Position numbers and translations under genes: made by a program. A stretch of DNA of 64,000 nt, taken from contig NZ_CP047030.1 in assembly GCF_009796825.1 (NCBI RefSeq), positions 3,160,501 to 3,224,500 on the forward strand, read 5' to 3'. The notes under the pieces are model-generated. The model was not told the DNA's origin, searched no databases, and saw nothing but the letters and a program-made list of their open reading frames with translations. The stretch comes from Algibacter sp. L3A6. Lineage in GTDB: Bacteria > Bacteroidota > Bacteroidia > Flavobacteriales > Flavobacteriaceae. Below, in pieces: positions 8,311 to 16,539 of the stretch (position 1 is the stretch's first letter; every line of letters begins with the position of its first letter).

Positions 8311-10665
8311 TTAAAAAACAATAAGTTCGTCGATTAGAATTAGCGAAGCATTACCAGCTCTGCGGTGGCCTTCTGGAATCGGGTTAACGCTTTTAGCTTT
8401 TACTTTTATAGATTTCACTTGTGTTTTTTCGAATGCTATGGTAGATTTTACTTTGTTTCTACCTTGCGTATGGCTGGCTTCTAGTTGTTTAATTTCGCCA
8501 AGTTTGGTGAAGTTTTTACCGTCTTTAGAACCGTAAATCTCGATATATTCAGGAACATAAACACTAGAGTTGGTAAACCTAAGACTTGTAACTTCTAGAG
8601 ATTCAATATCTGTAAGTTCTTCGAAGATTAAATCGACATCTAAATCACCTCTTATGTTTAGCCAATTACGATCACCACGGTTTAATTTTCCGAAGTTTAA
8701 ATCTATTAATTTGTTTGTTTCTTGTGCATCGGTAATTTTTGGTGCATTATAAATAACTTTTGCTCCAACAGCTTTATGTATAGGGAAGGTTTTTTCTGAA
8801 ATATTGCCTATTTGTTCCTCTTTGTAAAACGTGGTTGCTTTTAAAGTAGTTGTGTTTTGGATAGTAAAAGGATTCTCATATTTTGTAGAGGCTAGTGAAG
8901 GTTCTGTACCATCTAATGTGTAGTAAATATCCATGCCGTTAACTTCGGTTTTAAGAGCAATTTCTATACTGCCATCTTTTTGTCCGGTATGGTATATTCT
9001 CGCATTATAAGCACTTGTTGCATAACGCTTTCCTTTTTGATCCAAACGTTTAAATTGGTTGAGTAAACGGTTTGTAAAATCATCCCAGTTTTTATCGGAT
9101 TGACTGGTCCAACCGTTTTCCGCTACAGCGTATAAACGCGGAAATGTCATGTATGTAATTTGGCTCCAATTTCTAAGCGACTCTGTCCATAAATTACCTT
9201 GAAGGCCTAATACATGTTTGCCTTGCTCGGTAGTTAAACTATCGGAAATTATTTTATAGTTGTAGGTATCTTTTAAAAAAGAGTAGGAGTAGCCAAGGTT
9301 GGGCTCTAAATCGTCGTCACCTTGTTTTAAATCGAAATAGCAGTATCGTGAAGGCGTCATAATTACATCGTGACCTTGTCTGGCTGCTGCAATGCCTCCT
9401 TTTTCTCCACGCCAAGACATAACTGTTGCGTTTGGCGCTAAACCACCTTCTAGAATTTCGTCCCAGCCAATCATATTTTTCCCATGAGCATTTACTATTT
9501 TTTCTACACGTTTAACAAAATAACTTTGTAGCTCGTGTGTGTCGGCAAGATTTTCTTCTTTCATGCGGAGTTGGCAATCTGGATCGACTTCCCATGCTTC
9601 TTTATTACACTCATCGCCACCAATATGCATATAATCGAATGGGAATAAATCCATAACTTCACCTAAAACATTTTCAACAAACTCAAAAGTAACTTCTTTG
9701 CCAGGGCAATAAGTGTTATTTTTAACTACGCCACCTGTTCCCACGTAAAAAGGACCTTCGGAACAAGATATTTCGGGGTACGAAGCAATAGCCGCTAACG
9801 AATGCCCAGGCATATCTATTTCTGGAATTATTTCTACATAGCGTTCTTTGGCATACGCTACAATTTCTTTAATATCGTCTTGCGTGTAAAAACCGCCGTA
9901 AGTTGCTTTTTCGCCAGGTTGCTGTGTTGGGCGTCCCCACCAATTAGAGGTGTTTTCATCTTTATCATTTTGGTTTACACGCCAAGCGCCAACTTCGGTT
10001 AATTTTGGGTATTTTTTAATTTCTATGCGCCATCCATTATCGTCTGATAAATGCCAGTGGAAACGGTTTAGTTTTACCTCTGCCATAAAATCGATAGCAT
10101 CTTTTACTTCTTCTTTTGTGAAAAAATGACGAGAAATATCGAGCATATAACCACGCCATTTAAAAGCCGGTTCGTCTTTAATAGTAACAGCTGGAATTCC
10201 CCAAATGGTATTTGTTTGTTTTTCTTTGGAATAAAATGTTGTTGGGAGTAATTGACCAATGGTTTCCATAGCATAGAAAAAACCGGCCCCTGAGGCCGAT
10301 TTTATATGTATGCCACCCGTATTTACGACTAATTCGTAAGCTTCAGGGTTGAGAGATTTTTCAGTGTAAAAAACAATATCCGCCTGCTTATTATTTATAC
10401 TTATTTCTGGGATCCATCCGGATGCGGTTTCAAATTTTTTGAAAAAATTGGTTGCAATGGTTTTTTGCTCTTCGTTATTAACCGATACGGTTGTTTTCTC
10501 GTTAATAATGAAATGACCGTCGCCTTCTATTAATTCTGCTGGTAACGGGATAATTGCAGTTTCTCCTACTTTAAGTTCTTTTTTATCGCATGATGTAAGC
10601 GCTAGTAAGAAACATAATAAGTATGGGGTTAATGTGCTTTTTATCTTTCTAAAAGGGGTACTCAT
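8311..10665 (-). CDS. GH20 beta-N-acetylhexosaminidase with chitobiase C-terminal and discoidin-like domains, lipoprotein (second)
   Basis: A 784-residue multidomain hexosaminidase. I chose the ATG at 10665 because it gives MSTPFRKIKSTLTPYLLCFL, leading to lipobox LTSC. The longer reading frame starts at a TTG (10728) and adds 21 residues ahead of the signal. Domains are GH20b (about 30-150), the GH20 barrel with LNRFHWHLSDDNGWRIEI and MHIGGDECNKEAW (catalytic Asp351-Glu352), a CHB_HEX_C-type module near 560-625 containing IYYTLDGTEPS, and an F5/8-type beta-sandwich at about 650-784 that may bind carbohydrate. It leads the minus-strand GH20-GH20 unit and carries the locus element upstream. 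Paralogous blocks (WDEILEGGLAPNATVMSWRG) are identical in both GH20 proteins, suggesting old duplication. Confidence 0.94.
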   Translation of the reverse strand: MSTPFRKIKSTLTPYLLCFLLALTSCDKKELKVGETAIIPLPAELIEGDGHFIINEKTTVSVNNEEQKTIATNFFKKFETASGWIPEISINNKQADIVFYTEKSLNPEAYELVVNTGGIHIKSASGAGFFYAMETIGQLLPTTFYSKEKQTNTIWGIPAVTIKDEPAFKWRGYMLDISRHFFTKEEVKDAIDFMAEVKLNRFHWHLSDDNGWRIEIKKYPKLTEVGAWRVNQNDKDENTSNWWGRPTQQPGEKATYGGFYTQDDIKEIVAYAKERYVEIIPEIDMPGHSLAAIASYPEISCSEGPFYVGTGGVVKNNTYCPGKEVTFEFVENVLGEVMDLFPFDYMHIGGDECNKEAWEVDPDCQLRMKEENLADTHELQSYFVKRVEKIVNAHGKNMIGWDEILEGGLAPNATVMSWRGEKGGIAAARQGHDVIMTPSRYCYFDLKQGDDDLEPNLGYSYSFLKDTYNYKIISDSLTTEQGKHVLGLQGNLWTESLRNWSQITYMTFPRLYAVAENGWTSQSDKNWDDFTNRLLNQFKRLDQKGKRYATSAYNARIYHTGQKDGSIEIALKTEVNGMDIYYTLDGTEPSLASTKYENPFTIQNTTTLKATTFYKEEQIGNISEKTFPIHKAVGAKVIYNAPKITDAQETNKLIDLNFGKLNRGDRNWLNIRGDLDVDLIFEELTDIESLEVTSLRFTNSSVYVPEYIEIYGSKDGKNFTKLGEIKQLEASHTQGRNKVKSTIAFEKTQVKSIKVKAKSVNPIPEGHRRAGNASLILIDELIVF

Positions 10666-10759
10666 GTTTTGGTTGATGTTAGAAGTTAGTGTTGTTAATA
10701 GTTTACTTTTTAGCGGTGTAAAAAACAAACTGATTTTATCTACACATGTAAGTATGTTA

Positions 10760-10825
10760 TAAAAATATACTTATTTATGTTTTATGAGTTGAAATTTCGA
10801 CCAATAACTTAGGGTTATAGATAAA
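10760..10825 (-). promoter_or_regulatory. Locus operator and -7 box of the GH20 pair
   Basis: On the minus strand: TTTATCTA (10825-10818) and GTCGAAAT (10801-10794), with the same 21-bp spacing and 32-bp length as at nagB. A -7-like box TATTTTTA (10767-10760, one mismatch to TAnnTTTG) begins 27 bp after the element. That places the start of transcription about 90 bp before the ATG chosen at 10665, and less than 35 bp from the TTG at 10728. Confidence 0.65.
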
Positions 10826-11056
10826 AGTCGTTTTCGTCTCACGTCTTTTAGGTTTCATAAAAGCCTAAAGGAATATTATTCAGTAATCAGGTATATGATA
10901 GCGTACTAGGTTGTATTTGTAGGTTTTAAGAGCAAGAATTTATGGTGTGCTTAGGTGGGTATTTGGAGGTAAATGCTACTTTTTGTAAGATAAGAAACAC
11001 GTTTTGTGTTAAGGATTATCCTAGTGATAATGGGCTTTTAGGTTGTGTTTTGATTA
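10826..11056. other. Intergenic region between divergent GH20 and susC1 promoters
   Basis: This is the middle of a roughly 600-bp gene-free stretch. No open reading frame with coding character, no hairpin followed by a T-run and no RNA family was recognised. It separates two back-to-back copies of the locus operator, at 10794-10825 (minus-directed) and 11057-11088 (plus-directed). Confidence 0.5.
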
Positions 11057-11123
11057 TTTGTCGAGAGCTAGAGGTCATTGGTCGAAATAGTTACCTGTTA
11101 GCCTTAAAGAACTTATAAATTTA
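11057..11123 (+). promoter_or_regulatory. Locus operator and -7 box of susC1
   Basis: TTTGTCGA at 11057-11064 and GTCGAAAT at 11081-11088, GTC cores 21 bp apart. A -7-like box TAAATTTA at 11116-11123 begins 28 bp after the element. That leaves a leader of about 140 bp before the susC1 ATG. A second, perfect -7 match (TATTTTTG, 11204-11211) lies 59 bp before the ATG but has no element at the matching distance. Confidence 0.65.
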
Positions 11124-11168
11124 TTACATTCTTAATGTAAATTTGAAAAGTATTAATATTAAAAGTAT

Positions 11169-11192
11169 TCAATATTGTTTAAACAATATTGA
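11169..11192. repeat. 24-bp perfect palindrome in the susC1 leader
   Basis: The left arm TCAATATTGTTT is followed directly by its exact reverse complement AAACAATATTGA. It lies between the operator-linked -7 box (11116) and the second -7 match (11204). It could be an operator for a dimeric regulator or a leader-RNA hairpin. The susC2 leader has no counterpart. Confidence 0.6.
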
Positions 11193-11269
11193 GTGTTGAT
11201 TAATATTTTTGCTTGAAAATAAAATTAAGAATATCTAAAAAAAAATATTGTTAATTAATTCGAATTTCT

Positions 11270-14200
11270 ATGAAAATTAAATTAAAAAATTTCGCTTTCT
11301 ATCGAAAAAAAGAGCACTTAAGTTTTTTCTTGAGCGTATTGGTTTTTTCGTGCGTTTCTGCCAGTTACGGTTTGGAACCTATTAAGAGTGTAGAATCTAA
11401 AAAAACTACAAACTATTTACAACAACAAGTAAAAGGACTTATTACAGACGTTAACGGGCAACCTATTCCGGGTGTTAATATTGTTGAAAAAGGTACAACA
11501 AACGGAGTTCAATCTGATTTTGATGGTGGCTTTTTTATTAGTCCATCAAACGAGAATGCCGTTTTGGTGTTTTCATTTGTTGGTTTTGTTACAAAGGAAG
11601 TTCCTATTGGTAGCCAAACAGATATTACAGTTGTTTTGGCTGAAGATATTGCACAACTGGATGAAGTTGTTGTTGTTGGTTTTGGTACTCAAAACAGTAG
11701 TAAAGTAGCAACATCGGTAGCCCAAGTAACATCTGAGGAATTAGGAACAGATGTACGTCCTGTTACCAATTTATCATCTGCTTTAGTTGGTGCTTTACCT
11801 GGTTTAAATAGTTCTAACTCTGCTGGTGGTGCGCCAGGTACTAACCAAAGTTTTTCAATTCGAGGAGCAAGTTCTTTAAACTCTACAGCCGCCCTAGTTA
11901 TTATCGATAATTTTGAAGGGACTTTAGAAGATATAAATCCGCAAGAAATTGAAACGGCAACAATTCTTAAAGATGCTGCCGCTGTAGCTATTTATGGAGC
12001 ACGAGGGGCTAATGGTGTGTTATTAATAACAACTAAAAAAACTAAGAAAAGTGAAAACATATCTGTAACTTATAACGTAAGTCAATCCATACAGAGCACT
12101 CCTAAATTTGCAGAATTAATGACTGCTGAAGAATATGTGAAATTTTCTAATGTTGCAGATTCTGGATCTTTTAGCGATGAAGTTGTTGCATTGGCAGAAA
12201 GTGGTTTTTATCCAGATACCCAATGGGCGGATGAATTATACCTTAGTTCTGCAGCTCAACAGTCTCATAATTTAACAATAAAAGGGGGTAGTGAAAATAT
12301 TGGGGTCCTAATGAATACAGGATATCTTGAACAAGATGGTTTAGCAATAGGGGAAGACAATTTTAAACGTTTAAACTTAAGATTGAAAATAGATGCTGAC
12401 ATAACAGATTGGTTAGAGGTTGGGACAAACACATTAATAACCAATAGAGTAATTAACCAAACAGAGATTACATCTGGAACAAATCTAATAGGATCTCCAT
12501 TCTACCCAGTTAAATCTGTAGATGGCTATTATGTAAATAATGATAGTGGTGCAATAAACCCAATAGCAGCTGCGCAAGCTGGAAGCTATAATAAAACATC
12601 GAGAGACAACCTTAATATTCAAGCTTATGCTAAAATAAAACCTTTAAAAGGCCTTTCATTAGAACAAAGTATATCTGTTTTAAAAAATCATACCAACCAA
12701 AGGATTTTTAACAACTCTTTCGAGTATATTAATCTAGATTTTCAAGATACCGATTCTTATACCAATACAGAATCTACAAATAGATCTATTAATCCTGCAG
12801 AATCTGATGCTAGAACATTTACATTAGCAACAACTACTAGTTATACAGTAACTGCGCTAACACGCTTAAATTACGATTTTAATATTAACAACACTCATAA
12901 CTTTAAAGTACTATTAGGTTTTCAATCTAAAGAATATGAAGGTGAAGGTTTTGGTGCTTCAAGAAAAGGGTTTGCTCTAGATACGCCTGTTGATTTAATT
13001 CTTGGAGAAGAAAATAACACAGTAAGCGGTGAAGAGTTAGGTAATTACTCGTTCATAGAAAATAATGCAACATTATCCTATTTTGGTAGATTAAATTATG
13101 ACTATAAAAACCGTTATATTATAGAAGGTTCATTCCGCTATGATGGTAGTTCTTATTTTGCAGAAAATAACAAATATGGTTTTTTCCCTTCTGTAGCTGT
13201 AGCTTGGAATGTAAAAGCAGAACCTTTTATGTATAAAGCAAATTGGGTTGATAAGCTTAAAGTTAGAACCTCTTACGGTATCACTGGAGATGACAATGGT
13301 GTTGAAGGTTTAACAACACAATTAGTAAGTTACTCTGCTGCTGGAGGCTACCCTATAGGAAGTGTAACTAATTCAGGATATGCACTTGGTGCTTATGCTA
13401 ACCCTGACTTAAAATGGGAAACTGCTAAAATTCTTAACTTTGGTTTAGATTTATCTTTATTTAAAGGAAAACTTCAAGTTAATGGAGACTATTTTATTAA
13501 TAATAGAGAAGATATTATCGATACTGATAGTAATACTTCAGACGAATTTGGTTTTGGAGATGTTACTGCCAACTTATATGATGTTAAAAGTTGGGGATGG
13601 GAATTAGATTTAAAACATGAAAACAATATAGGTGAAAATTTCACATACTGGGTAGGTGGAAATCTGTCCTACTATGATAATGAAATTACAGACTTAGCTG
13701 GTTTTGATTCTGAATTAGTAGCTGTTGGACAAAGTATAAGTGACCGCCATGGGTATGTTACAGATGGGTACTTTTCAAGTGAAGAAGAAATTGCTTCTCA
13801 TGCAGATCAAACCGATGTTGGAGGTGCTTACGTAGGTGGATTTAAATATACAGATCAACTTACAATTGATTCTGATGGCGATGGCGTTTTCGATACTGGC
13901 GATGGAGAAATAAACATTGATGATAGAGTTATTATTGATAATAACACAGCAACAAACTATCGTGTTGGATTCAACTTAGGTTTTAGTTATAAAGATCTTT
14001 CTGTATCGGCTCGTTTTTATGGTGCTTTTGATAGAAATCAATACTTTAACAATGCCTTGTCTCACGAGCCTTTATTAGCTTCAAACTCTTACGCATATCA
14101 TTTAGATTATTGGAGTCTAGATAATACCGATGCATTATTACCTGTACCTGTTGGAGCTGGAAATCAAAACTATACTTCAACAGTCTCTGATTTTATAAAA

Positions 14201-14431
14201 AATAATGAATTTATAAAACTACAGAATATAACTATTGGGTATAACTTAAAAAAGGCATTAAATATAAAACAGCTTAAATCTATAAATATTAACCTTTCAA
14301 TGGAAAATCTTGGTGTAATATGGACAAATAGCCCAGTATATGAATACGGATGGGATCCTGAAGTAACTACCGGAAACTTTAGTTACCCATTACCACTTAC
14401 TACTTCTCTAGGATTAAATATAACACTATAA
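11270..14431 (+). CDS. SusC-like TonB-dependent outer-membrane transporter (susC1)
   Basis: A 1053-residue SusC/RagA-type transporter that moves oligosaccharides across the outer membrane with its SusD partner. A long signal peptide (charged FYRKKEH, then FFLSVLVFSCVSAS) leads into a carboxypeptidase-regulatory-like domain (about 54-135, GLITDVNGQPIPGVNI). Next is the TonB-box region DEVVVVGFGTQ and the plug (about 145-260) with IRGASSLNSTAALVIIDN and ILKDAAAVAIYGARGANGV. The rest is beta-barrel to the C-terminus. The susD partner follows after 11 bp. The first 30 codons are nearly identical in DNA to those of susC2, while the barrels have diverged. Control is probably through the element at 11057. 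Confidence 0.96.
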   Translation: MKIKLKNFAFYRKKEHLSFFLSVLVFSCVSASYGLEPIKSVESKKTTNYLQQQVKGLITDVNGQPIPGVNIVEKGTTNGVQSDFDGGFFISPSNENAVLVFSFVGFVTKEVPIGSQTDITVVLAEDIAQLDEVVVVGFGTQNSSKVATSVAQVTSEELGTDVRPVTNLSSALVGALPGLNSSNSAGGAPGTNQSFSIRGASSLNSTAALVIIDNFEGTLEDINPQEIETATILKDAAAVAIYGARGANGVLLITTKKTKKSENISVTYNVSQSIQSTPKFAELMTAEEYVKFSNVADSGSFSDEVVALAESGFYPDTQWADELYLSSAAQQSHNLTIKGGSENIGVLMNTGYLEQDGLAIGEDNFKRLNLRLKIDADITDWLEVGTNTLITNRVINQTEITSGTNLIGSPFYPVKSVDGYYVNNDSGAINPIAAAQAGSYNKTSRDNLNIQAYAKIKPLKGLSLEQSISVLKNHTNQRIFNNSFEYINLDFQDTDSYTNTESTNRSINPAESDARTFTLATTTSYTVTALTRLNYDFNINNTHNFKVLLGFQSKEYEGEGFGASRKGFALDTPVDLILGEENNTVSGEELGNYSFIENNATLSYFGRLNYDYKNRYIIEGSFRYDGSSYFAENNKYGFFPSVAVAWNVKAEPFMYKANWVDKLKVRTSYGITGDDNGVEGLTTQLVSYSAAGGYPIGSVTNSGYALGAYANPDLKWETAKILNFGLDLSLFKGKLQVNGDYFINNREDIIDTDSNTSDEFGFGDVTANLYDVKSWGWELDLKHENNIGENFTYWVGGNLSYYDNEITDLAGFDSELVAVGQSISDRHGYVTDGYFSSEEEIASHADQTDVGGAYVGGFKYTDQLTIDSDGDGVFDTGDGEINIDDRVIIDNNTATNYRVGFNLGFSYKDLSVSARFYGAFDRNQYFNNALSHEPLLASNSYAYHLDYWSLDNTDALLPVPVGAGNQNYTSTVSDFIKNNEFIKLQNITIGYNLKKALNIKQLKSININLSMENLGVIWTNSPVYEYGWDPEVTTGNFSYPLPLTTSLGLNITL

Positions 14432-14442
14432 AAAAAATAAAA

Positions 14443-16128
14443 ATGAAGAAATTTAATATATTAATTCCTACATTATTTCTAATGACCGTTATATGGTCAT
14501 GTAGTGAAGACTTTTTAGAAGTTATAGATGGTGATGAGTATACTGCAGATGCATTATATCAAGATCAAGCAGATATGGAGAGTGCCTTAAATGCACTATA
14601 TTTTTCTTTACCTGGTGCAGATATAACAGGTAATTTGGTGCCTTATTTTTGGACAGACGAAGCCGTGCATAGAAACATAAATGGTGAAGGCCGTTATGGA
14701 TCAGATTTTCTTTGGACAGCAACTAATGATTTTTTAGATGATTTTTATTTATATTCTCGTATTGCTGATATCAATTATTTTCTAGAAAAATTGCCAGGTG
14801 CTTCTTACAACGATGAAAGTAAAAGAGATCAACATGAAGCAGAAGCAAGATTTTTTAGAGCTATGCTTTACGAACAAATGGTTTTTGCTTATGGCGATGT
14901 ACCTTTATTAACAAGTACTATTAGTTCTTCTGATGATCCTGCAAGAGATCCTCGAGAAGATGTCTTTAATTTTGTTATCTCTGAATTAACCGAAATAACA
15001 GATATGCTTCCTTTAACCTATGGAGCTGAAGATTATGGGCGTATTACTAAAGGTGCGGTTTTAGCTATAAAAGCCAGAGCTTACTTAAAAGCTGTAGGTT
15101 GGCACTCTAATACCTCTACATTGTATGCAGGAGCAGAAGAGGCTTGTGCCGAAATAATTGCAGATGGTCAATACAGTTTAGCTAGCGGTATTGATGGGTT
15201 TAAAAGTTTATTTTACAGTACTGGAGATAGTAACACCGAAACCATTTTAACAAATATATATATAGAAGACCTTAGAACACATGCCTTAGCAAGACGACTT
15301 GCTTTGAAAGGATCTTGGAGAGGTACCGAACAAACAAATAGCAACCAAGGTAGAGCTGGTTTTTCATCAGATTTCATAGAGGAAGTACAAACTATAAATG
15401 GTTTATTTCCAAAAGACGATCCAGAATACGATCCAACGAATCCATATATTAATAGAGACCCTAGACTTGCAGTTACTGCTGTTTTACCTGGAGATTTATT
15501 ACCAAAAAATGGAGATAAAGATGATTTTTACGAGTACCAACCAAATCCGAATATTAGCGGGTTTGCTGGAAACAATGACAACATTGGAACTACTTCTGTA
15601 GGTACTGGTTATGCATTTAGAAAATATATTGATTATGATTTAGACGGATTAGATGCAGGACATGTCGATTTAAAATTAATACGTTATTCTGAAGTTTTAT
15701 TAATGTATGCTGAAGCTTTTGCTGGACAAGGTGATGATGGAAATGCTTTAATTTATTTAGATATGGTTAGAGAGCGTGTAGGAATGCCTAAATATGCAGA
15801 TATAGGTTTGCCTACAGTAACTAGAGGTACTACAGGAAATAATATGATTGATGCTATATTACTAGAAAGACGTTATGAGTTTGCTGGTGAAGGGCAACAA
15901 CGCTGGTGGGATATTTGGCGTTATAAATTGGGAGACCAAGTAATAGGTCAAGTATATGGTATCCCGGTTAGTACTACCGAGCCTGGAGACTTATATGGTG
16001 AGAAGTATAAAGCAAATAATAGTGATACAGAATTCGCAAGAGTTTGGAACGATTACTATTATTTATTACCTATTAGACAAACTTCTTTAGATGCTAACCC
16101 TAATTTAGTACAAAATCCAGGTTGGTAA
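14443..16128 (+). CDS. SusD/RagB-family glycan-binding lipoprotein (susD1)
   Basis: A 561-residue partner of susC1, 11 bp downstream. The lipoprotein signal is MKKFNILIPTLFLMTVIWSC with the cysteine at 20, followed by SEDFLEVIDGDEY, a typical SusD start. TPR-like helices include the block EAEARFFRAMLYEQMVFAYG. C-terminal family blocks are LKLIRYSEVLLMYAEAF, ILLERRYEFAGEGQQRWWD and a final LPIRQTSLDANPNLVQNPGW. It acts as the surface lid that binds glycan and delivers it to the SusC pore. Ligand specificity cannot be read from sequence; the GH20, GH92 and sulfatase neighbours suggest a HexNAc-containing glycan. A strong terminator follows. Confidence 0.95.
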   Translation: MKKFNILIPTLFLMTVIWSCSEDFLEVIDGDEYTADALYQDQADMESALNALYFSLPGADITGNLVPYFWTDEAVHRNINGEGRYGSDFLWTATNDFLDDFYLYSRIADINYFLEKLPGASYNDESKRDQHEAEARFFRAMLYEQMVFAYGDVPLLTSTISSSDDPARDPREDVFNFVISELTEITDMLPLTYGAEDYGRITKGAVLAIKARAYLKAVGWHSNTSTLYAGAEEACAEIIADGQYSLASGIDGFKSLFYSTGDSNTETILTNIYIEDLRTHALARRLALKGSWRGTEQTNSNQGRAGFSSDFIEEVQTINGLFPKDDPEYDPTNPYINRDPRLAVTAVLPGDLLPKNGDKDDFYEYQPNPNISGFAGNNDNIGTTSVGTGYAFRKYIDYDLDGLDAGHVDLKLIRYSEVLLMYAEAFAGQGDDGNALIYLDMVRERVGMPKYADIGLPTVTRGTTGNNMIDAILLERRYEFAGEGQQRWWDIWRYKLGDQVIGQVYGIPVSTTEPGDLYGEKYKANNSDTEFARVWNDYYYLLPIRQTSLDANPNLVQNPGW

Positions 16129-16151
16129 AATTCAGAGTATTTATTCATAAT

Positions 16152-16188
16152 AAAACCTCCAATGATTTAAAATCGTTGGAGGTTTTTT
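16152..16188 (+). terminator. Rho-independent terminator after susD1
   Basis: Stem AAACCTCCAA (16153-16162) pairs with TTGGAGGTTT (16176-16185), followed by a T-run. It ends the susCD1 unit 24 bp after the stop codon, so susCD2 needs its own promoter. Confidence 0.9.
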
Positions 16189-16316
16189 ATTTGGTTTAAA
16201 CAGGTTGAATATTAAAGTTTTCTGCACCCCGATACCAAATATTAACAAATTTATTTTTGTCTATACAAAAGTTCTCTTTTTAAGTTAATAAAAAAATAAC
16301 ATGATTTTAATACTTA
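16189..16316. other. Intergenic stretch between susD1 terminator and susC2 operator
   Basis: AT-rich sequence with no reading frame, hairpin or repeat that I could support. The useful features of this 411-bp gap are the terminator before it and the operator after it. Confidence 0.5.
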
Positions 16317-16383
16317 TTTGTCGAATGTCAGGTGTTGTTTGTCGAAATTCTTATCTTCATTACGTTTAGAATATATAGGTTTA
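16317..16383 (+). promoter_or_regulatory. Locus operator and -7 box of susC2
   Basis: TTTGTCGA at 16317-16324 and GTCGAAAT at 16341-16348, GTC cores 21 bp apart. The -7-like box TAGGTTTA at 16376-16383 begins 28 bp after the element, exactly as at susC1. The leader to the ATG is about 150 bp. The flanking sequence differs from susC1, so the shared bases are not explained by simple recent duplication of the whole upstream region. Confidence 0.65.
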
Positions 16384-16539
16384 TTATGTTTTTAACATTG
16401 TTTTATGAAAATAAACGCTACAAAACCAAATTCCTTTAAGAATTTTTTTGCTTTCGTTTGTTTTTTTTAGAAGATGTTTAAAGATGAAAAGCTACTACTA
16501 ACCACAAAATTTTTTAACTATTAATTAACTCACATTTCT

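Noticed and set aside
10666..10728. A 21-residue N-terminal extension of the second GH20 protein from a TTG codon.
   Set aside because: It would precede the lipoprotein signal and starts very close to the predicted promoter; the ATG at 10665 gives a proper signal peptide.
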